A DNA stretch of 64,000 bases, from the NCBI RefSeq assembly GCF_004005565.1, contig NZ_SADD01000001.1, positions 682,001 through 746,000 on the forward strand. The letters are read 5' to 3'. The first letter of the stretch is position 1. Every line of letters starts with the position of its first letter. A program made the position numbers and the translations under genes. The notes under the pieces are model-generated. The model was not told the origin of the DNA. It worked only from the letters and a program-made list of their open reading frames with translations, and did not search any database. Positions 1 to 8,580 of the stretch are shown here, piece after piece. Origin of the DNA: Lujinxingia sediminis (GTDB lineage Bacteria > Myxococcota_A > Bradymonadia > Bradymonadales > Bradymonadaceae).

Positions 1-11
1 ACGAGGGTGTG

Positions 12-530
12 ATGGGACGAACAAGCGTAGGGCTGGTCTCAGATACGCACGGCTGGCTGGACGAAAAAGTCTGCGAGGTATTCAAAGACGTTGCGCATAT
101 TGTGCACGCCGGCGATATCGGACAAGAGGCGGTGATACATCGCCTGGAGGAGGTGGCGCCGGTCACGGTGGTGCGGGGCAATATCGACGGTGGCGAGCTG
201 CGTTTTTATCCCCTGGAGGCCAGCGTGATGGTCGCCAGCAAGAAGATCAGCGCGCTTCATATCGCGGGCTCGCCCAAACGCCCCCGGCCAGCGGCGCGGG
301 AGCTGATCTCAAGGCTGAGGCCCGATGTGCTGGTGGTCGGGCACAGCCATATCCCGGTGGTGGGCAAGGTGGGGCCGACGCTCTGGATCAACCCCGGGGC
401 TGCGGGGCGAGTGGGCTTTCATACGGAGCGCTACGCGGCGATTCTGCATATCGAGGACGATGGCAGCTTTGCGATGGACCGCGTGCTGCTGGGGCCGCGT
501 AGCGCGTCGCTGGAGAAGGGCGATCGCTGA
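12..530 (+). CDS. YfcE/MJ0936-type metallophosphoesterase
   Basis: A 172-aa single-domain calcineurin-like phosphoesterase, the usual length for this small family, which hydrolyses phosphodiesters with a two-metal centre. The metal ligand motifs appear in order: DTHG near residue 11, HAGDIG, RGNID and GHSHIP near the C-terminus. GTG (9) and ATG (12) are adjacent in-frame starts; ATG 12 is preferred because GAGGG lies just upstream. There is no signal peptide, so it is probably cytoplasmic. It converges on the methyltransferase gene, only 5 bases away. The physiological substrate cannot be read from the sequence. Confidence 0.85.
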   Translation: MGRTSVGLVSDTHGWLDEKVCEVFKDVAHIVHAGDIGQEAVIHRLEEVAPVTVVRGNIDGGELRFYPLEASVMVASKKISALHIAGSPKRPRPAARELISRLRPDVLVVGHSHIPVVGKVGPTLWINPGAAGRVGFHTERYAAILHIEDDGSFAMDRVLLGPRSASLEKGDR

Positions 531-535
531 GGCGA

Positions 536-1150
536 TTACGCGCGCTCAAAGATACCCAGCCACTCCATATCTTCGCGTCCGGGATGACTCAAACTCGGGG
601 GTACGGGTTCGAGTCGACGAGTTTTGAAGTTCGCGGCGACGAGCGCCTCGACGCCGGCGGGGCGGAGGGGAAAGGGCGGGCCGTTGGCCATGCGTTCGGC
701 CTCGCGCTGCGGGTCATCCTCGAGCACCGGGAAGATCAGCGTGGCGAGCAGGCCGCCCGGCGCGATGAGGGCGGCCATGCGCTCGGCCCAGCGGGGGCGA
801 AGCGTGGGGTCGATGGCGCAGAGGAAGGTGTAATCCCATACGAGATCGAAGGGGGCGTGCAGATCGTCTTCGAAGAAGTCGCCGACCTGGTAGGGGGCGC
901 GCTCCTCGGAGAGGTTCGCCACGTCGCGAAGCTCAAAGAAGCGCTTGCGGGCCGTCGGCGCGAGATCCAGGCCGCGGGCCTCCTGGAAGGTGCTGGCAAG
1001 GGTGATCACGTCATAGCCCGCGCCGCATCCCGGGACCAGCGCTCGCTCTCCCCGAAACTCGCCGCGTCTTACCAGATGTTGGAGAAGTGGCGAGGATTGG
1101 CCGGCATCCCAGCCGGTGCGTCCCTCGCGCCAGGCGTCTTCCCATGACAT
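536..1150 (-). CDS. TPMT-like class I SAM-dependent methyltransferase
   Basis: A 204-aa methyltransferase of the thiopurine/thiol methyltransferase type, predicted to move a methyl group from S-adenosylmethionine to a small molecule. Motif I is VPGCGAGYD near residue 40, followed by an acidic residue after the next strand (GLDLAP), and WDYTFLCAID lies in the catalytic region. The open frame extends upstream to 1288, but that stretch is Pro/Ser-rich and overlaps the symporter gene, so the start is ATG 1150 (MSWEDAW). It follows the symporter gene by 25 bases on the same strand, so the two are probably co-transcribed. Confidence 0.8.
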   Translation of the reverse strand: MSWEDAWREGRTGWDAGQSSPLLQHLVRRGEFRGERALVPGCGAGYDVITLASTFQEARGLDLAPTARKRFFELRDVANLSEERAPYQVGDFFEDDLHAPFDLVWDYTFLCAIDPTLRPRWAERMAALIAPGGLLATLIFPVLEDDPQREAERMANGPPFPLRPAGVEALVAANFKTRRLEPVPPSLSHPGREDMEWLGIFERA

Positions 1151-1175
1151 ACGAATCCTTGAGTGAATGTGGGGG

Positions 1176-2567
1176 TTATGGGGTGGCGTAGGAGCCGTCT
1201 TCGCGCTCGGGGGCGAAGAGCTTGCTCTCGTCGATGGCGTCTTCGAAGTGGGCGATGGCGGTGGCGCCGATGGAGTCGCTCCAGACATTGATCATCGTGC
1301 GCATCATGTCGAGGGGGCGGTCGATGGCCCACAGAAGGGCGATGAGCTCCAGGGGCAGGCCCACGGCCTCGAAAATGATGACCATCATCACCAGGCCGGC
1401 GTGCGGGATGCCGGCCGCGCCGATGCTGACCATCAAGGCGAGCGCCACGATGGTGAGCTGGGTGGAGAAGGTGAGCACGAAGTCGGGGTTGGCGCTGGCG
1501 TAGACCTGGGCGATGAAGAGGACGGCGACGCATTCGTAGAGGGCGGTGCCGTCCATGTTGATCGTGGCGCCTAAGGGGAGCACAAAGCCGCCGACTTCGT
1601 TTTTGACGCCGACGGTATCTTCGAGCTGCTCAAGCGTCATGCCCAGGGTGCCGGCGGAGGAGGCGGTGGAGAAGGCCGTGAGCAGCGTGGCGCCCATCGC
1701 GCCGAGCACCCGGTAGGGGTTGCGGCGGGTGAGAAGCCAGAAGAGGAGCGGCAGGGTCACAAGCCCGTGCAGGAGCAGGGCGGCGGCGACCGTGCCCGCG
1801 TAGCCCACTACGCTTGTCAGGGCCTCCGGACCGGTGATGGCGAGCAGGCGGGCGATGAGCGCAGCGATGCCCACCGGGGCCAGGGCGATGATGAAGAGGG
1901 TCATCTTCATCATCACGGCAAACACAGCCTGAAAGAAGCCGTCGATCGTCTCCAGAAAGGGCTCATCAACCTGGAGGGTGAAGATCCCGAAGAGGATCGC
2001 AAAAAAGATCAGCCCCAGAAGATCGAAGTTGGCCGCGGCGGCGACCACGTTGGTGGGCACCACCGAGAGGAGCATCTCCCAGGGGCCGCTGGGCGCGGGG
2101 ATGTCAACCTCGCCGAGGGCCATGGGCATCGAGAGGCCGACGCCGGGCTCGAAGAGATTGACCAGGAGGAGTCCCAGAAGAATGGCGAGCAGGCTTGTGG
2201 TGACGTACCAGGCGGCGGCGCGCGCGCCGATGCGGCGAAGGCGAGCAAAGTCGCGCATCCCGGTGATGCCGCAGACCAGCGAGGCGAAGACCAGGGGAAT
2301 GACGATCATGCGCAGGAGCGCCAGGAAGAGCTCGGCCAGACCCCGGGCGGCGGCCCCGGCCGGGGTCTGGTTCATCAGGCTTTGCAGCGCGGTGTTGATC
2401 TCGCGGGTCGCACCGATCAGGTCGTCGGGACGGTAGCTCGGGCCGAGCACCTGCTGGCGGGCCTGCTCGAGCAGCGTCTCGTAGTAGGTGCCGTGCAGGG
2501 CCATGCCCCAGACAACGCCGACGACCATGCCCAGGAGGATCCACCAATGAAGTTTGATCTTTCGCAT
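1176..2567 (-). CDS. Dicarboxylate/amino acid:cation symporter (DAACS family)
   Basis: A 463-aa inner-membrane secondary transporter of the GltP/DctA/EAAT family, which takes up acidic amino acids or C4-dicarboxylates with Na+ or H+. Two family signatures are present: the serine-rich re-entrant loop STASSAGTLGM near residue 300, and NMDGT in the following transmembrane segment near 335. Several hydrophobic segments span the whole length. It is somewhat longer than many bacterial members (about 420-440 aa) because of a loop of about 40 residues after the first helix. The substrate is not determined. It is transcribed ahead of the TPMT-like methyltransferase. Confidence 0.88.
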   Translation of the reverse strand: MRKIKLHWWILLGMVVGVVWGMALHGTYYETLLEQARQQVLGPSYRPDDLIGATREINTALQSLMNQTPAGAAARGLAELFLALLRMIVIPLVFASLVCGITGMRDFARLRRIGARAAAWYVTTSLLAILLGLLLVNLFEPGVGLSMPMALGEVDIPAPSGPWEMLLSVVPTNVVAAAANFDLLGLIFFAILFGIFTLQVDEPFLETIDGFFQAVFAVMMKMTLFIIALAPVGIAALIARLLAITGPEALTSVVGYAGTVAAALLLHGLVTLPLLFWLLTRRNPYRVLGAMGATLLTAFSTASSAGTLGMTLEQLEDTVGVKNEVGGFVLPLGATINMDGTALYECVAVLFIAQVYASANPDFVLTFSTQLTIVALALMVSIGAAGIPHAGLVMMVIIFEAVGLPLELIALLWAIDRPLDMMRTMINVWSDSIGATAIAHFEDAIDESKLFAPEREDGSYATP

Positions 2568-2697
2568 CGCGCACGCTCACGTCTTGAGACTTCGCCATCA
2601 CACATGTTGGGTGCGCGGAAGTAGAACGCGAGCGGGCCTCGGGCACAAGGGGCGCGTTATGGCGTCGTTACGATGCGTGCATCCGAGGGGAGCAGGC

Positions 2698-3123
2698 TCA
2701 GGCGTCGCCTTTTTTGCGGGCGATGAGGTGGTCGAGCGAGAAGCGCCCCGGGCCGGTGAGCATGAAGGTGAGGTAGGGGACGGCGTACATCAGCGCGAAC
2801 TCCTTTTTCTGCCAGGGATCGTCGCCGTGGATCACGAACGCGGCGATGAGCATCGTGACGAGAAGCGGCACGCTGACGACGCGCGTGGCCAGACCGAGCA
2901 TCAGCAGAAGCGAGGCCCCGACTTCGGCGCCCACGGCCAGGGTCAGGCTCACCGGGCTGGAGAGGCCCAGCGGGTCCGGGAAGGAGGTCGAGTATTCGCC
3001 AAAGTTCGAGAGTTTGGGCATGCCGTGGGCAACGAGCATCGCGCCACCGATCCACAGGCGAAGGATGAGCAGGCCGAGATCGTTGAGGGTGGGGCGAAGA
3101 CGTGAGGGGATGAGGTGTTCCAT
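2698..3123 (-). CDS. DoxX family membrane protein
   Basis: A 141-aa protein with four predicted membrane helices. The N-terminal segment LRLWIGGAMLVAHGMPKL is typical of DoxX/DoxD-like proteins, and AVGAEVGASLLLMLGLATR matches the second family helix. The family is linked to quinone-dependent redox and membrane stress functions, but the specific role here is unknown. The open frame starts at 3186, but the first 21 residues are Arg/Pro-rich and unlike the family, so ATG 3123 is chosen. It is divergent from the acyl-CoA carboxylase gene. Confidence 0.8.
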   Translation of the reverse strand: MEHLIPSRLRPTLNDLGLLILRLWIGGAMLVAHGMPKLSNFGEYSTSFPDPLGLSSPVSLTLAVGAEVGASLLLMLGLATRVVSVPLLVTMLIAAFVIHGDDPWQKKEFALMYAVPYLTFMLTGPGRFSLDHLIARKKGDA

Positions 3124-3285
3124 AGGGGGGGGGCTCGATGGTGAGGGGGGAGGGCGACGCCCGAAGGGGAAAGAGCGACGCGTCAAGTAAGGCGGGGACG
3201 AAGCGGGGGCGCTTCAATCCGCCGACCAACGTTGTGGGGTGGGCGAGGATTCCCGGCGAGGGGCGAAATGTGATGGGGGGCCTTG

Positions 3286-3315
3286 TTGCGCGCGATCGCC
3301 TCGGGCTTCTATTCT
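3286..3315 (+). promoter_or_regulatory. Possible sigma70 promoter for the carboxylase gene
   Basis: TTGCGC (3286-3291) and TATTCT (3310-3315) are separated by 18 bases, in the intergenic region divergent to the DoxX gene. Transcription would start near 3322, about 75 bases before the coding start. This is a sequence match only. Confidence 0.35.
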
Positions 3316-3398
3316 GCAGGCGACACGAAATCATGCCGAATTTCAATGACGCGCGCCGGGCGACCCTGTGTGTTGCGGGTGTGTTGTAGGAGTGAGCG

Positions 3399-5000
3399 AT
3401 GTCGGAAAACAAACGCATGCGAGAGCTGGTCGAGGCATTGTGGAAACGTCGCGAAGACGTCGCGCAGATGGGAGGGCCCCGGCGCGTGGCGCGTCAGCAT
3501 GAGCGGGGCAAGCTCGATGTGCGCCAGCGCATCGCTTACCTCTTTGATGAGGGGAGCTTCAGGGAGTTCGGCCAGCACGCGTTTTTTCATTCCAACAGTC
3601 AACCGGTGCCACCGGAGAAGGTGCGGACGCCGGCCGACGGGGTCGTGTGTGGTTTTGGAAAGATCCGCGGGCGGATGGCGGTCTGCGCGGCCTACGACTT
3701 TACGGTGCTGGGCGGCTCGATCGGTGATGTGGGAGAGCGGAAGGTGACGCGCGCCCGGGAGTTCGCGTTGAAAAACCGCGTTCCGATGATCTGGCTTATT
3801 GATTCGGCCGGGGCGCGGGTGCACGGGGGCTCGGGTATTGATGGTGACCAGGTCACGCTCTTTGCTAACACGGGCTATCTCTTTCGCGAGCAGGTGATCA
3901 TGAGCGGAGTGGTGCCGCAGGTGGCCGCAATGCTGGGGCCGGGGGCCGCGGGCACGGCGTATATCCCCGGGCTCGCCGACTTTGTGCCGATGGTCGATGG
4001 CACGAGCTTTATGGCCCTGGGAGGCCCCCCGCTTGTGAAGGCGGCGGTCGGGGAGGACATCGATGAGCAGGCGTTGGGTGGAGCGCGGGTGCATAATGAG
4101 GCGTCGGGGGTGGCCGACCAGATCTACAAAAGCGATGAGGACTGTCTTGACGCCATCAAGGATTATTTGAGCTACATGCCGCAGCATTGCGAAGATCGCG
4201 CACCGGTTGCCGAGGCGGTGCCGGACGAGGCGCGCGAGCCCGGCGGTGCGCTGTGTGAGGGGCTACTTGACGTGCTGCCGGAGTCGAGTCGCCGAGCCTA
4301 CGATATGCGGAAGCTCGTGGCGGCGGTGGTCGATGAGGGGTCGATCTTTGAGATGAAGCCGAAGTTTGCGCGCAACATCGTCACGGCCTTTGCGCGTCTG
4401 GGTGGGCAGCCGGTGGGGGTGGTGGCCAACAACCCTAAATACCTCGGGGGGATTCTGGAGAATGACGCGGCCGATAAGGCCGCGCGTTTTATCAACCTGT
4501 GCAACAGCTTCAACATCCCGCTGATCTTCTTTCAGGATGTGCCGGGCTTCATCATCGGCAGCAAGGTGGAGAAGGCGGGCATCATTCGCCACGGTGCGAA
4601 GATGCTTTTTGAGGTGGCCAGCGCCACGGTGCCCAAGCTGACCGTGATTGTGCGAAAGGCTTACGGTGCGGGCTATTATGTGATGTGCGGGCGGGCCTAT
4701 GAGCCGGATCTGATTGTGGCCTGGCCCACCGCCGAGATCAGCGTGATGGGCCCGGAGGGGATGGTGTCGATCTTTGCTCGCAAGATGCTGGAGGGCGCGC
4801 CGGACGCCGAGGAGGTCAAGGGGCAGATGGTCGAGGCGATCCGCCCCTACATCGATATCTACAAGGTGGCGGGGCGAGGGCTGATTGATGAGGTGATTGA
4901 TCCGCGGGAGACACGCGACTATTTACTGGCAGGGCTGGAGCTTGCGCGTGAGAAGCGCGTGGAGCGCCCGTATCGAAAGAGCGGCGTGCGGCCGGTCTGA
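3399..5000 (+). CDS. Acyl-CoA carboxylase, carboxyltransferase (beta) subunit
   Basis: A 533-aa biotin-dependent carboxyltransferase of the PccB/MccB family. It transfers carboxyl from carboxybiotin to an acyl-CoA such as propionyl- or methylcrotonyl-CoA. The N-terminal half carries GPGAAGTAYIPGLADFV and the GGARVHN segment. The C-terminal half has FFQDVPGFIIGSKVE, the oxyanion-hole region around RKAYGAGYYVM, and AWPTAEISVMG, which are family hallmarks. The length is normal. The start is supported by AGGAG seven bases upstream. No biotin carboxylase or carrier subunit is adjacent, so the partner must be encoded elsewhere. The exact acyl-CoA cannot be assigned with confidence. Confidence 0.9.
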   Translation: MSENKRMRELVEALWKRREDVAQMGGPRRVARQHERGKLDVRQRIAYLFDEGSFREFGQHAFFHSNSQPVPPEKVRTPADGVVCGFGKIRGRMAVCAAYDFTVLGGSIGDVGERKVTRAREFALKNRVPMIWLIDSAGARVHGGSGIDGDQVTLFANTGYLFREQVIMSGVVPQVAAMLGPGAAGTAYIPGLADFVPMVDGTSFMALGGPPLVKAAVGEDIDEQALGGARVHNEASGVADQIYKSDEDCLDAIKDYLSYMPQHCEDRAPVAEAVPDEAREPGGALCEGLLDVLPESSRRAYDMRKLVAAVVDEGSIFEMKPKFARNIVTAFARLGGQPVGVVANNPKYLGGILENDAADKAARFINLCNSFNIPLIFFQDVPGFIIGSKVEKAGIIRHGAKMLFEVASATVPKLTVIVRKAYGAGYYVMCGRAYEPDLIVAWPTAEISVMGPEGMVSIFARKMLEGAPDAEEVKGQMVEAIRPYIDIYKVAGRGLIDEVIDPRETRDYLLAGLELAREKRVERPYRKSGVRPV

Positions 5001-5026
5001 ACAACGCAACGAACCAGGGTGAGACG

Positions 5027-5431
5027 ATGACATTAACACTGTGGATGATTGTGGCGGCCGTGGCGGCGGTGGTTGTGGTGCTCTGGCAGTTCGGGGCCGG
5101 GCGGCTGCAAAAGCCCCTGGCGCATGCGATGCGCACCGGGGAGTTGGCCGGGGTGCTGGCGGCGGTGGAATCGGCATCGCCCTCGGAGCAGCCCACGCTC
5201 TGGGATCACGCCATCGGGGAGTTGTGGAAGGCCTACCAGCGCGAGACGGCGACGCGCCTGATCACCGAGGCCGCAGCGCGCTCCGATGCCGACATCGTGC
5301 AGTACTGGGTGCGCCAGGCCATGGAGGTGGAGCCGGAGATCGCCGCGCAGTATTTTTCGCCGGAGTTTCTGGAGGCGTTCTTTAAGCCGGAAGTCGCGGC
5401 GCGCTGCGGTCGAAAGGGCTGTTGCGGCTGA
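5027..5431 (+). CDS. Small membrane-anchored protein, function unknown
   Basis: A 134-aa protein I do not recognise. An N-terminal hydrophobic stretch (about residues 3-22, TLWMIVAAVAAVVVVLW) looks like a membrane anchor, followed by an alpha-helical acidic domain and a Cys-containing end, CGRKGCCG. The start is preceded by AGGGTGAG, and the gene lies 26 bases after the carboxyltransferase gene, so it is probably in the same transcript, which the terminator at 5474-5510 closes. Confidence 0.65.
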   Translation: MTLTLWMIVAAVAAVVVVLWQFGAGRLQKPLAHAMRTGELAGVLAAVESASPSEQPTLWDHAIGELWKAYQRETATRLITEAAARSDADIVQYWVRQAMEVEPEIAAQYFSPEFLEAFFKPEVAARCGRKGCCG

Positions 5432-5473
5432 GTGATGCGGGCCTGATGAGGGCGGTGAGCATCACGAAAAGAG

Positions 5474-5510
5474 AAGAGCCCGGCGCGTTAGCGCCGGGCT
5501 CTTTTTTTGT
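5474..5510. terminator. Bidirectional rho-independent terminator
   Basis: A 13-bp perfect stem (5474-5486 with 5491-5503) with a GTTA loop is followed by a T-run on the + strand, and by A residues that would give T on the - strand. It lies between the convergent 134-aa protein gene and parB and can serve both. Confidence 0.9.
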
Positions 5511-5524
5511 ACTCTTAAAGACGT

Positions 5525-6421
5525 TCAGCCCTGCGATTCTTTGTCGTCGACGATGATGCGGTCGAGGACAGATTGCAGGATCTCGACGTCGTCGTAGAAG
5601 ATCTCGATCTTACCCTTGCCCTGGCGGTCTTTGACTTTGACGCGGGTTCCAAGGCTGTGCTGGAGGCGTTCGGTGAGGTCGCGCACCAGCGCGTCGTCGC
5701 GGTAGCGGTTGCGTTTGGGCTCGGCCTTTTTGCCCGGCGGCTCCTTGAGGTTGCGTACGTACTCTTCGGTCTCGCGGACCGACCAGCCCTCGGCGACGAC
5801 CTGAGCGGCGAGCCGTTCGGCGGCCTCGGCTTCGAGGGTGATGATGGCGCGGGCGTGGCCGGCGCTGAGTTCGCCGCTGGCGAGAAGATCGAGCACAAAC
5901 TCACTCAAGGTGAGCAGTCGCACGGAGTTGGCCAGCGCGCTGCGAGACTTGCCCACGCGGATGGCCAGATCGGCCTGGCTCAGGCCGGAGTCGTCGAGGA
6001 GCTTCTGGTAGGCCAGGGCTTCTTCAACCGGGTTGAGATCTTCGCGCTGAATATTCTCGATGAGCGCCAGGGTGTAGGCCTCAAAGTCGGTGACGTCTTT
6101 GATGACGACCGGGACCTCGCTCAAGCCAGCTCGTTTGCAGGCGCGCAGGCGGCGCTCGCCAGCGATGAGCTCGTAGCGGCCCTGGCGTTCGCGCACGACC
6201 AGGGGTTGAATCAGCCCGCTCTCTTTGATGCTCTCTGCCAACTCCTCAATGCGCTCGCCATCGAAGTAGGTGCGGGGCTGGGGGCGCGCGGTGTCGATGC
6301 GAGCGATGGGAAGTCGAATAAATTCGCGCTTCTCAGCGCTCTCGGCCTGTTTAGGGATGAGCGCGCCCAGGCCTTTGCCGAGCGCCTTGCGCGTCGGCTT
6401 CTGATCGTCGGTCGGTGCCAT
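5525..6421 (-). CDS. parB: Chromosome partitioning protein ParB
   Basis: A 298-aa ParB/Spo0J protein that binds parS sites, spreads along DNA as a CTP-dependent clamp and stimulates ParA. The lysine-rich N-terminus contains KALGKGLGALIP, a ParA-contact type motif. The ParB/Srx domain includes ENIQREDLNPVEEA and the CTP-binding GERRLRACKRAG. The helix-turn-helix region LSQADLAIRVGKSRSALAN follows, with a C-terminal dimerisation region. The length is normal. It begins 12 bases after parA ends, so the two form an operon. Confidence 0.95.
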   Translation of the reverse strand: MAPTDDQKPTRKALGKGLGALIPKQAESAEKREFIRLPIARIDTARPQPRTYFDGERIEELAESIKESGLIQPLVVRERQGRYELIAGERRLRACKRAGLSEVPVVIKDVTDFEAYTLALIENIQREDLNPVEEALAYQKLLDDSGLSQADLAIRVGKSRSALANSVRLLTLSEFVLDLLASGELSAGHARAIITLEAEAAERLAAQVVAEGWSVRETEEYVRNLKEPPGKKAEPKRNRYRDDALVRDLTERLQHSLGTRVKVKDRQGKGKIEIFYDDVEILQSVLDRIIVDDKESQG

Positions 6422-6433
6422 AAGTGGTCCTTA

Positions 6434-7222
6434 TCAGGCGGAGGCGCTGACGCCGCCGTGCCCGTTACGCTTGAGGAATTCGCGGGCGAAGTCACGGTAG
6501 GAGATCGCGCCGCGGGAGCTGCGGTCGTATTCGCTGATCGGCATCCCGAAGGAGGGCGCCTCCCCCAGGCGCACGTTGCGGGGGATGACCGTCTGGAAGA
6601 CGAGCTCGCCGAAATGGGTGGAGACTTCCGTGGCGACCTGCTCGCTTAAGTTGGTGCGCGAGTCGTACATGGTCAACAGGATGCCCTCGATGGTCAGCGC
6701 CGGGTTGAGGTGCTCGTGGATGAGCTCAATGGTGCGAAGCAGATGGCCCAGGCCCTCAAGCGCGTAATACTCGGTCTGGATGGGTACGAGCACGGTGTTG
6801 GCGGCGGCCAGCGCGTTGATGGTGAGCAGCCCTAAGGAGGGAGGGCAGTCGAGGATCACGAAGTCGTAGTCGTCGGGGACCTTCTCCAGGGCCTGACGAA
6901 GTCGGAATTCGCGGTCATCTGCGCTGACCAGCTCGATCTGGGCTCCGGCAAGGTCGGTGGTGCTGGGGATCAGATCGAGGTTCTCGGTCTGAGTGGAGCG
7001 TATAAGCGTCTCGACGGAGCGCAGTCCCACGAGCGCATCGTAGATCGAGGTGTCGCACTCCTCGCGATCGACGCCGACGCCACTTGTGGCGTTGCCCTGG
7101 GGGTCGAGGTCGATCAGGAGCACCCGGCAGGACTCTGCGGCCAGGCAGGCGGCCAGGTTGACTGAGGTCGTGGTTTTTCCCACGCCTCCTTTCTGGTTCG
7201 CAATTGCGACGATTTTCTTCAC
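6434..7222 (-). CDS. parA: Chromosome partitioning ATPase ParA/Soj
   Basis: A 262-aa deviant Walker ATPase that drives chromosome segregation by ATP-dependent DNA binding. The deviant Walker A motif KGGVGKTT lies at about residues 11-18, the switch region has LDPQGNATSG, and Walker B is VILDCPPSLG. The open frame extends to 7528, but that part is low-complexity, spans the tRNA-Pro gene on the other strand and lacks family similarity. The start is GTG 7222, preceded by GAAGGTG, giving the standard N-terminus VKKIVAIANQKGG. Confidence 0.95.
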   Translation of the reverse strand: MKKIVAIANQKGGVGKTTTSVNLAACLAAESCRVLLIDLDPQGNATSGVGVDREECDTSIYDALVGLRSVETLIRSTQTENLDLIPSTTDLAGAQIELVSADDREFRLRQALEKVPDDYDFVILDCPPSLGLLTINALAAANTVLVPIQTEYYALEGLGHLLRTIELIHEHLNPALTIEGILLTMYDSRTNLSEQVATEVSTHFGELVFQTVIPRNVRLGEAPSFGMPISEYDRSSRGAISYRDFAREFLKRNGHGGVSASA

Positions 7223-7404
7223 GATCGCACCTTCAGTGCTGCGCGGGCCCTCAAAGCCCCGACGTTGACGTCTGCCCCGGCCTCCCTGGCACATGTCGGC
7301 GCGGGGCCGACGAGGGCAGCGCATGATGGATCGCCGATCGGGAAAGTTCAAGGGTTGGGAGGAGGGGCTTTTCGGAGAAAAATGAAAGTTTTTCAAAAAG
7401 GGTG

Positions 7405-7433
7405 TTGACGCCATCGGGGGGGCTGGGTATTTA
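7405..7433 (+). promoter_or_regulatory. Sigma70-type promoter for tRNA-Pro
   Basis: TTGACG (7405-7410), a 17-base spacer and TATTTA (7428-7433), followed by a GC-rich discriminator typical of stable-RNA promoters. Transcription would begin near 7440, about 45 bases before the mature tRNA. Confidence 0.75.
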
Positions 7434-7485
7434 AGCGCTCCACTCAACGAGGGCCTGCAACACGGGGCCTGAGAGAGTCGGATGT

Positions 7486-7559
7486 CGGGGCGTGGCGCAG
7501 CCTGGTAGCGCACTTGCATGGGGTGCAAGGGGTCGCAGGTTCAAATCCTGTCGCCCCGA
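7486..7559 (+). tRNA. tRNA-Pro (anticodon GGG)
   Basis: A complete cloverleaf. The acceptor stem CGGGGCG (7486-7492) pairs with CGCCCCG (7552-7558), with discriminator A at 7559. The D arm starts at 7495. The anticodon stem CTTGC/GCAAG encloses the loop ATGGGGT with anticodon GGG at 7520-7522. The T arm is GCAGG-TTCAAAT-CCTGT, including one G-T pair. CCA is not encoded. The gene has its own promoter and terminator, so it is a single-gene transcription unit divergent from parA. Confidence 0.95.
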
Positions 7560-7566
7560 CTTAAAG

Positions 7567-7600
7567 AAACCCGCGAAGCGAAAGCTTCGCGGGTTTTTTT
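7567..7600 (+). terminator. Rho-independent terminator of tRNA-Pro
   Basis: A 13-bp stem (7567-7579 with 7584-7596) with a GAAA tetraloop is followed by a T-run. It starts eight bases after the tRNA, and because its arm begins with AAA it could also stop minus-strand transcription from the gene ending at 7623. Confidence 0.92.
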
Positions 7601-7622
7601 ATGCCCGAAACACCGGGGCCGC

Positions 7623-8378
7623 TCAGGTCGTGGCGCGTTTGCGGCGGCGCATCAGGTGCTGGAGCTGGCGGGGGAGGATAGCGGCCAGGGTGGGCAGTGT
7701 GAGCTCGACGCCGAAGAGCAAGACCTGACCGGTGCCGGCGTCGGGGCATTCTTGAAAGAAGCGGTGGACGGTCGGCTCGGGGCGACCGAGCCAGGTGGCG
7801 CGTTCATCGGGGGAGATGGGGTAGATGGGGCCATTGCGCATCGACCAGGCTTCGGGATGTTCGGGGATCATGTCGATCGTGCGGAGGAGATCGACGAAGA
7901 TCGCGCGTTGTGCGGGTGATGCGTTGGCGTGTGGGTCGGGCGGGGGGAGGATCGTGCGGAAGTAGGGTGCGAGGCGCATGTAGGTGACCGGGCCAGCGGA
8001 TTGGCCCAGAAGCCAGGGTCTGCGACCCGAGGCGTGGGCGCGCAGCGCCTGACGGATGAGTTCTGTGGGGCCAAAGCGCTCAAAGGCCCGGGAGCCTCGT
8101 GTGCGGTTGGCCTGTGCACGGGCGACCACGCTGCGGATGATCATGAAGTCGCCGGCGGGCAGCGTCACCGGGGAGGAGGTGACGATTTGAAAGCCGGTCA
8201 GCCTGTCGTGCTCTTTAAGAAGCGCGATGCGACTGCGCTCGATGCCGCTGTGAAAGTACTGCCTGTGGATGGCCTCGGTGGTGCTCTCGGGGAAGTAGGG
8301 AAGGAGCAGCGTGTTGAGTTCGCTGGCGAGCTTATCTCGGGCGGCGTCGTCCAGCGTAAGCGGGTCAAAAACGTGCAT
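7623..8378 (-). CDS. Putative GNAT-like acyltransferase, function unknown
   Basis: A 251-aa protein with no membrane segment. The stretch FMIIRSVVARAQANRTRGS followed by ELIRQALRA loosely resembles the strand-4/pyrophosphate loop-helix region of GNAT or FeeM-like N-acyl amino acid synthases, but no catalytic residue can be fixed by eye. The frame is open up to 8690. ATG 8378 (MHVFDPLTL) is chosen because the upstream part is Pro/Arg-rich and overlaps the start of the divergent UbiA-like gene. A different fold is possible; the acyltransferase idea is an inference. Confidence 0.5.
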   Translation of the reverse strand: MHVFDPLTLDDAARDKLASELNTLLLPYFPESTTEAIHRQYFHSGIERSRIALLKEHDRLTGFQIVTSSPVTLPAGDFMIIRSVVARAQANRTRGSRAFERFGPTELIRQALRAHASGRRPWLLGQSAGPVTYMRLAPYFRTILPPPDPHANASPAQRAIFVDLLRTIDMIPEHPEAWSMRNGPIYPISPDERATWLGRPEPTVHRFFQECPDAGTGQVLLFGVELTLPTLAAILPRQLQHLMRRRKRATT

Positions 8379-8580
8379 GGGTCCATCGTGGGAAGGAAGT
8401 CCGGAAATTGGCGAAGGGTTGCGATGGTGCCAGAGGATGGTGCTGGCGAGCAACGGGCGCGGCGATTCGCCGGGTGGCCTCCCCCTGTGATGCGGCGTAG
8501 GGTGGTTTGATGCGCCGCGCGCTTGCTCGACTCTCTGGGCTGCCAGGCGAAGCGGCGGTGATTTGTGGCAGGAGTCTGCG

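Noticed and set aside
7466-7480. CTGAGA upstream of tRNA-Pro as part of a TPP riboswitch
   Set aside because: No other riboswitch core element is present and the downstream gene is a tRNA with its own promoter.
7223-7528. An N-terminal extension of ParA
   Set aside because: It would translate the complement of the tRNA gene, is low in family similarity, and a GTG with a good ribosome site gives the standard ParA start.
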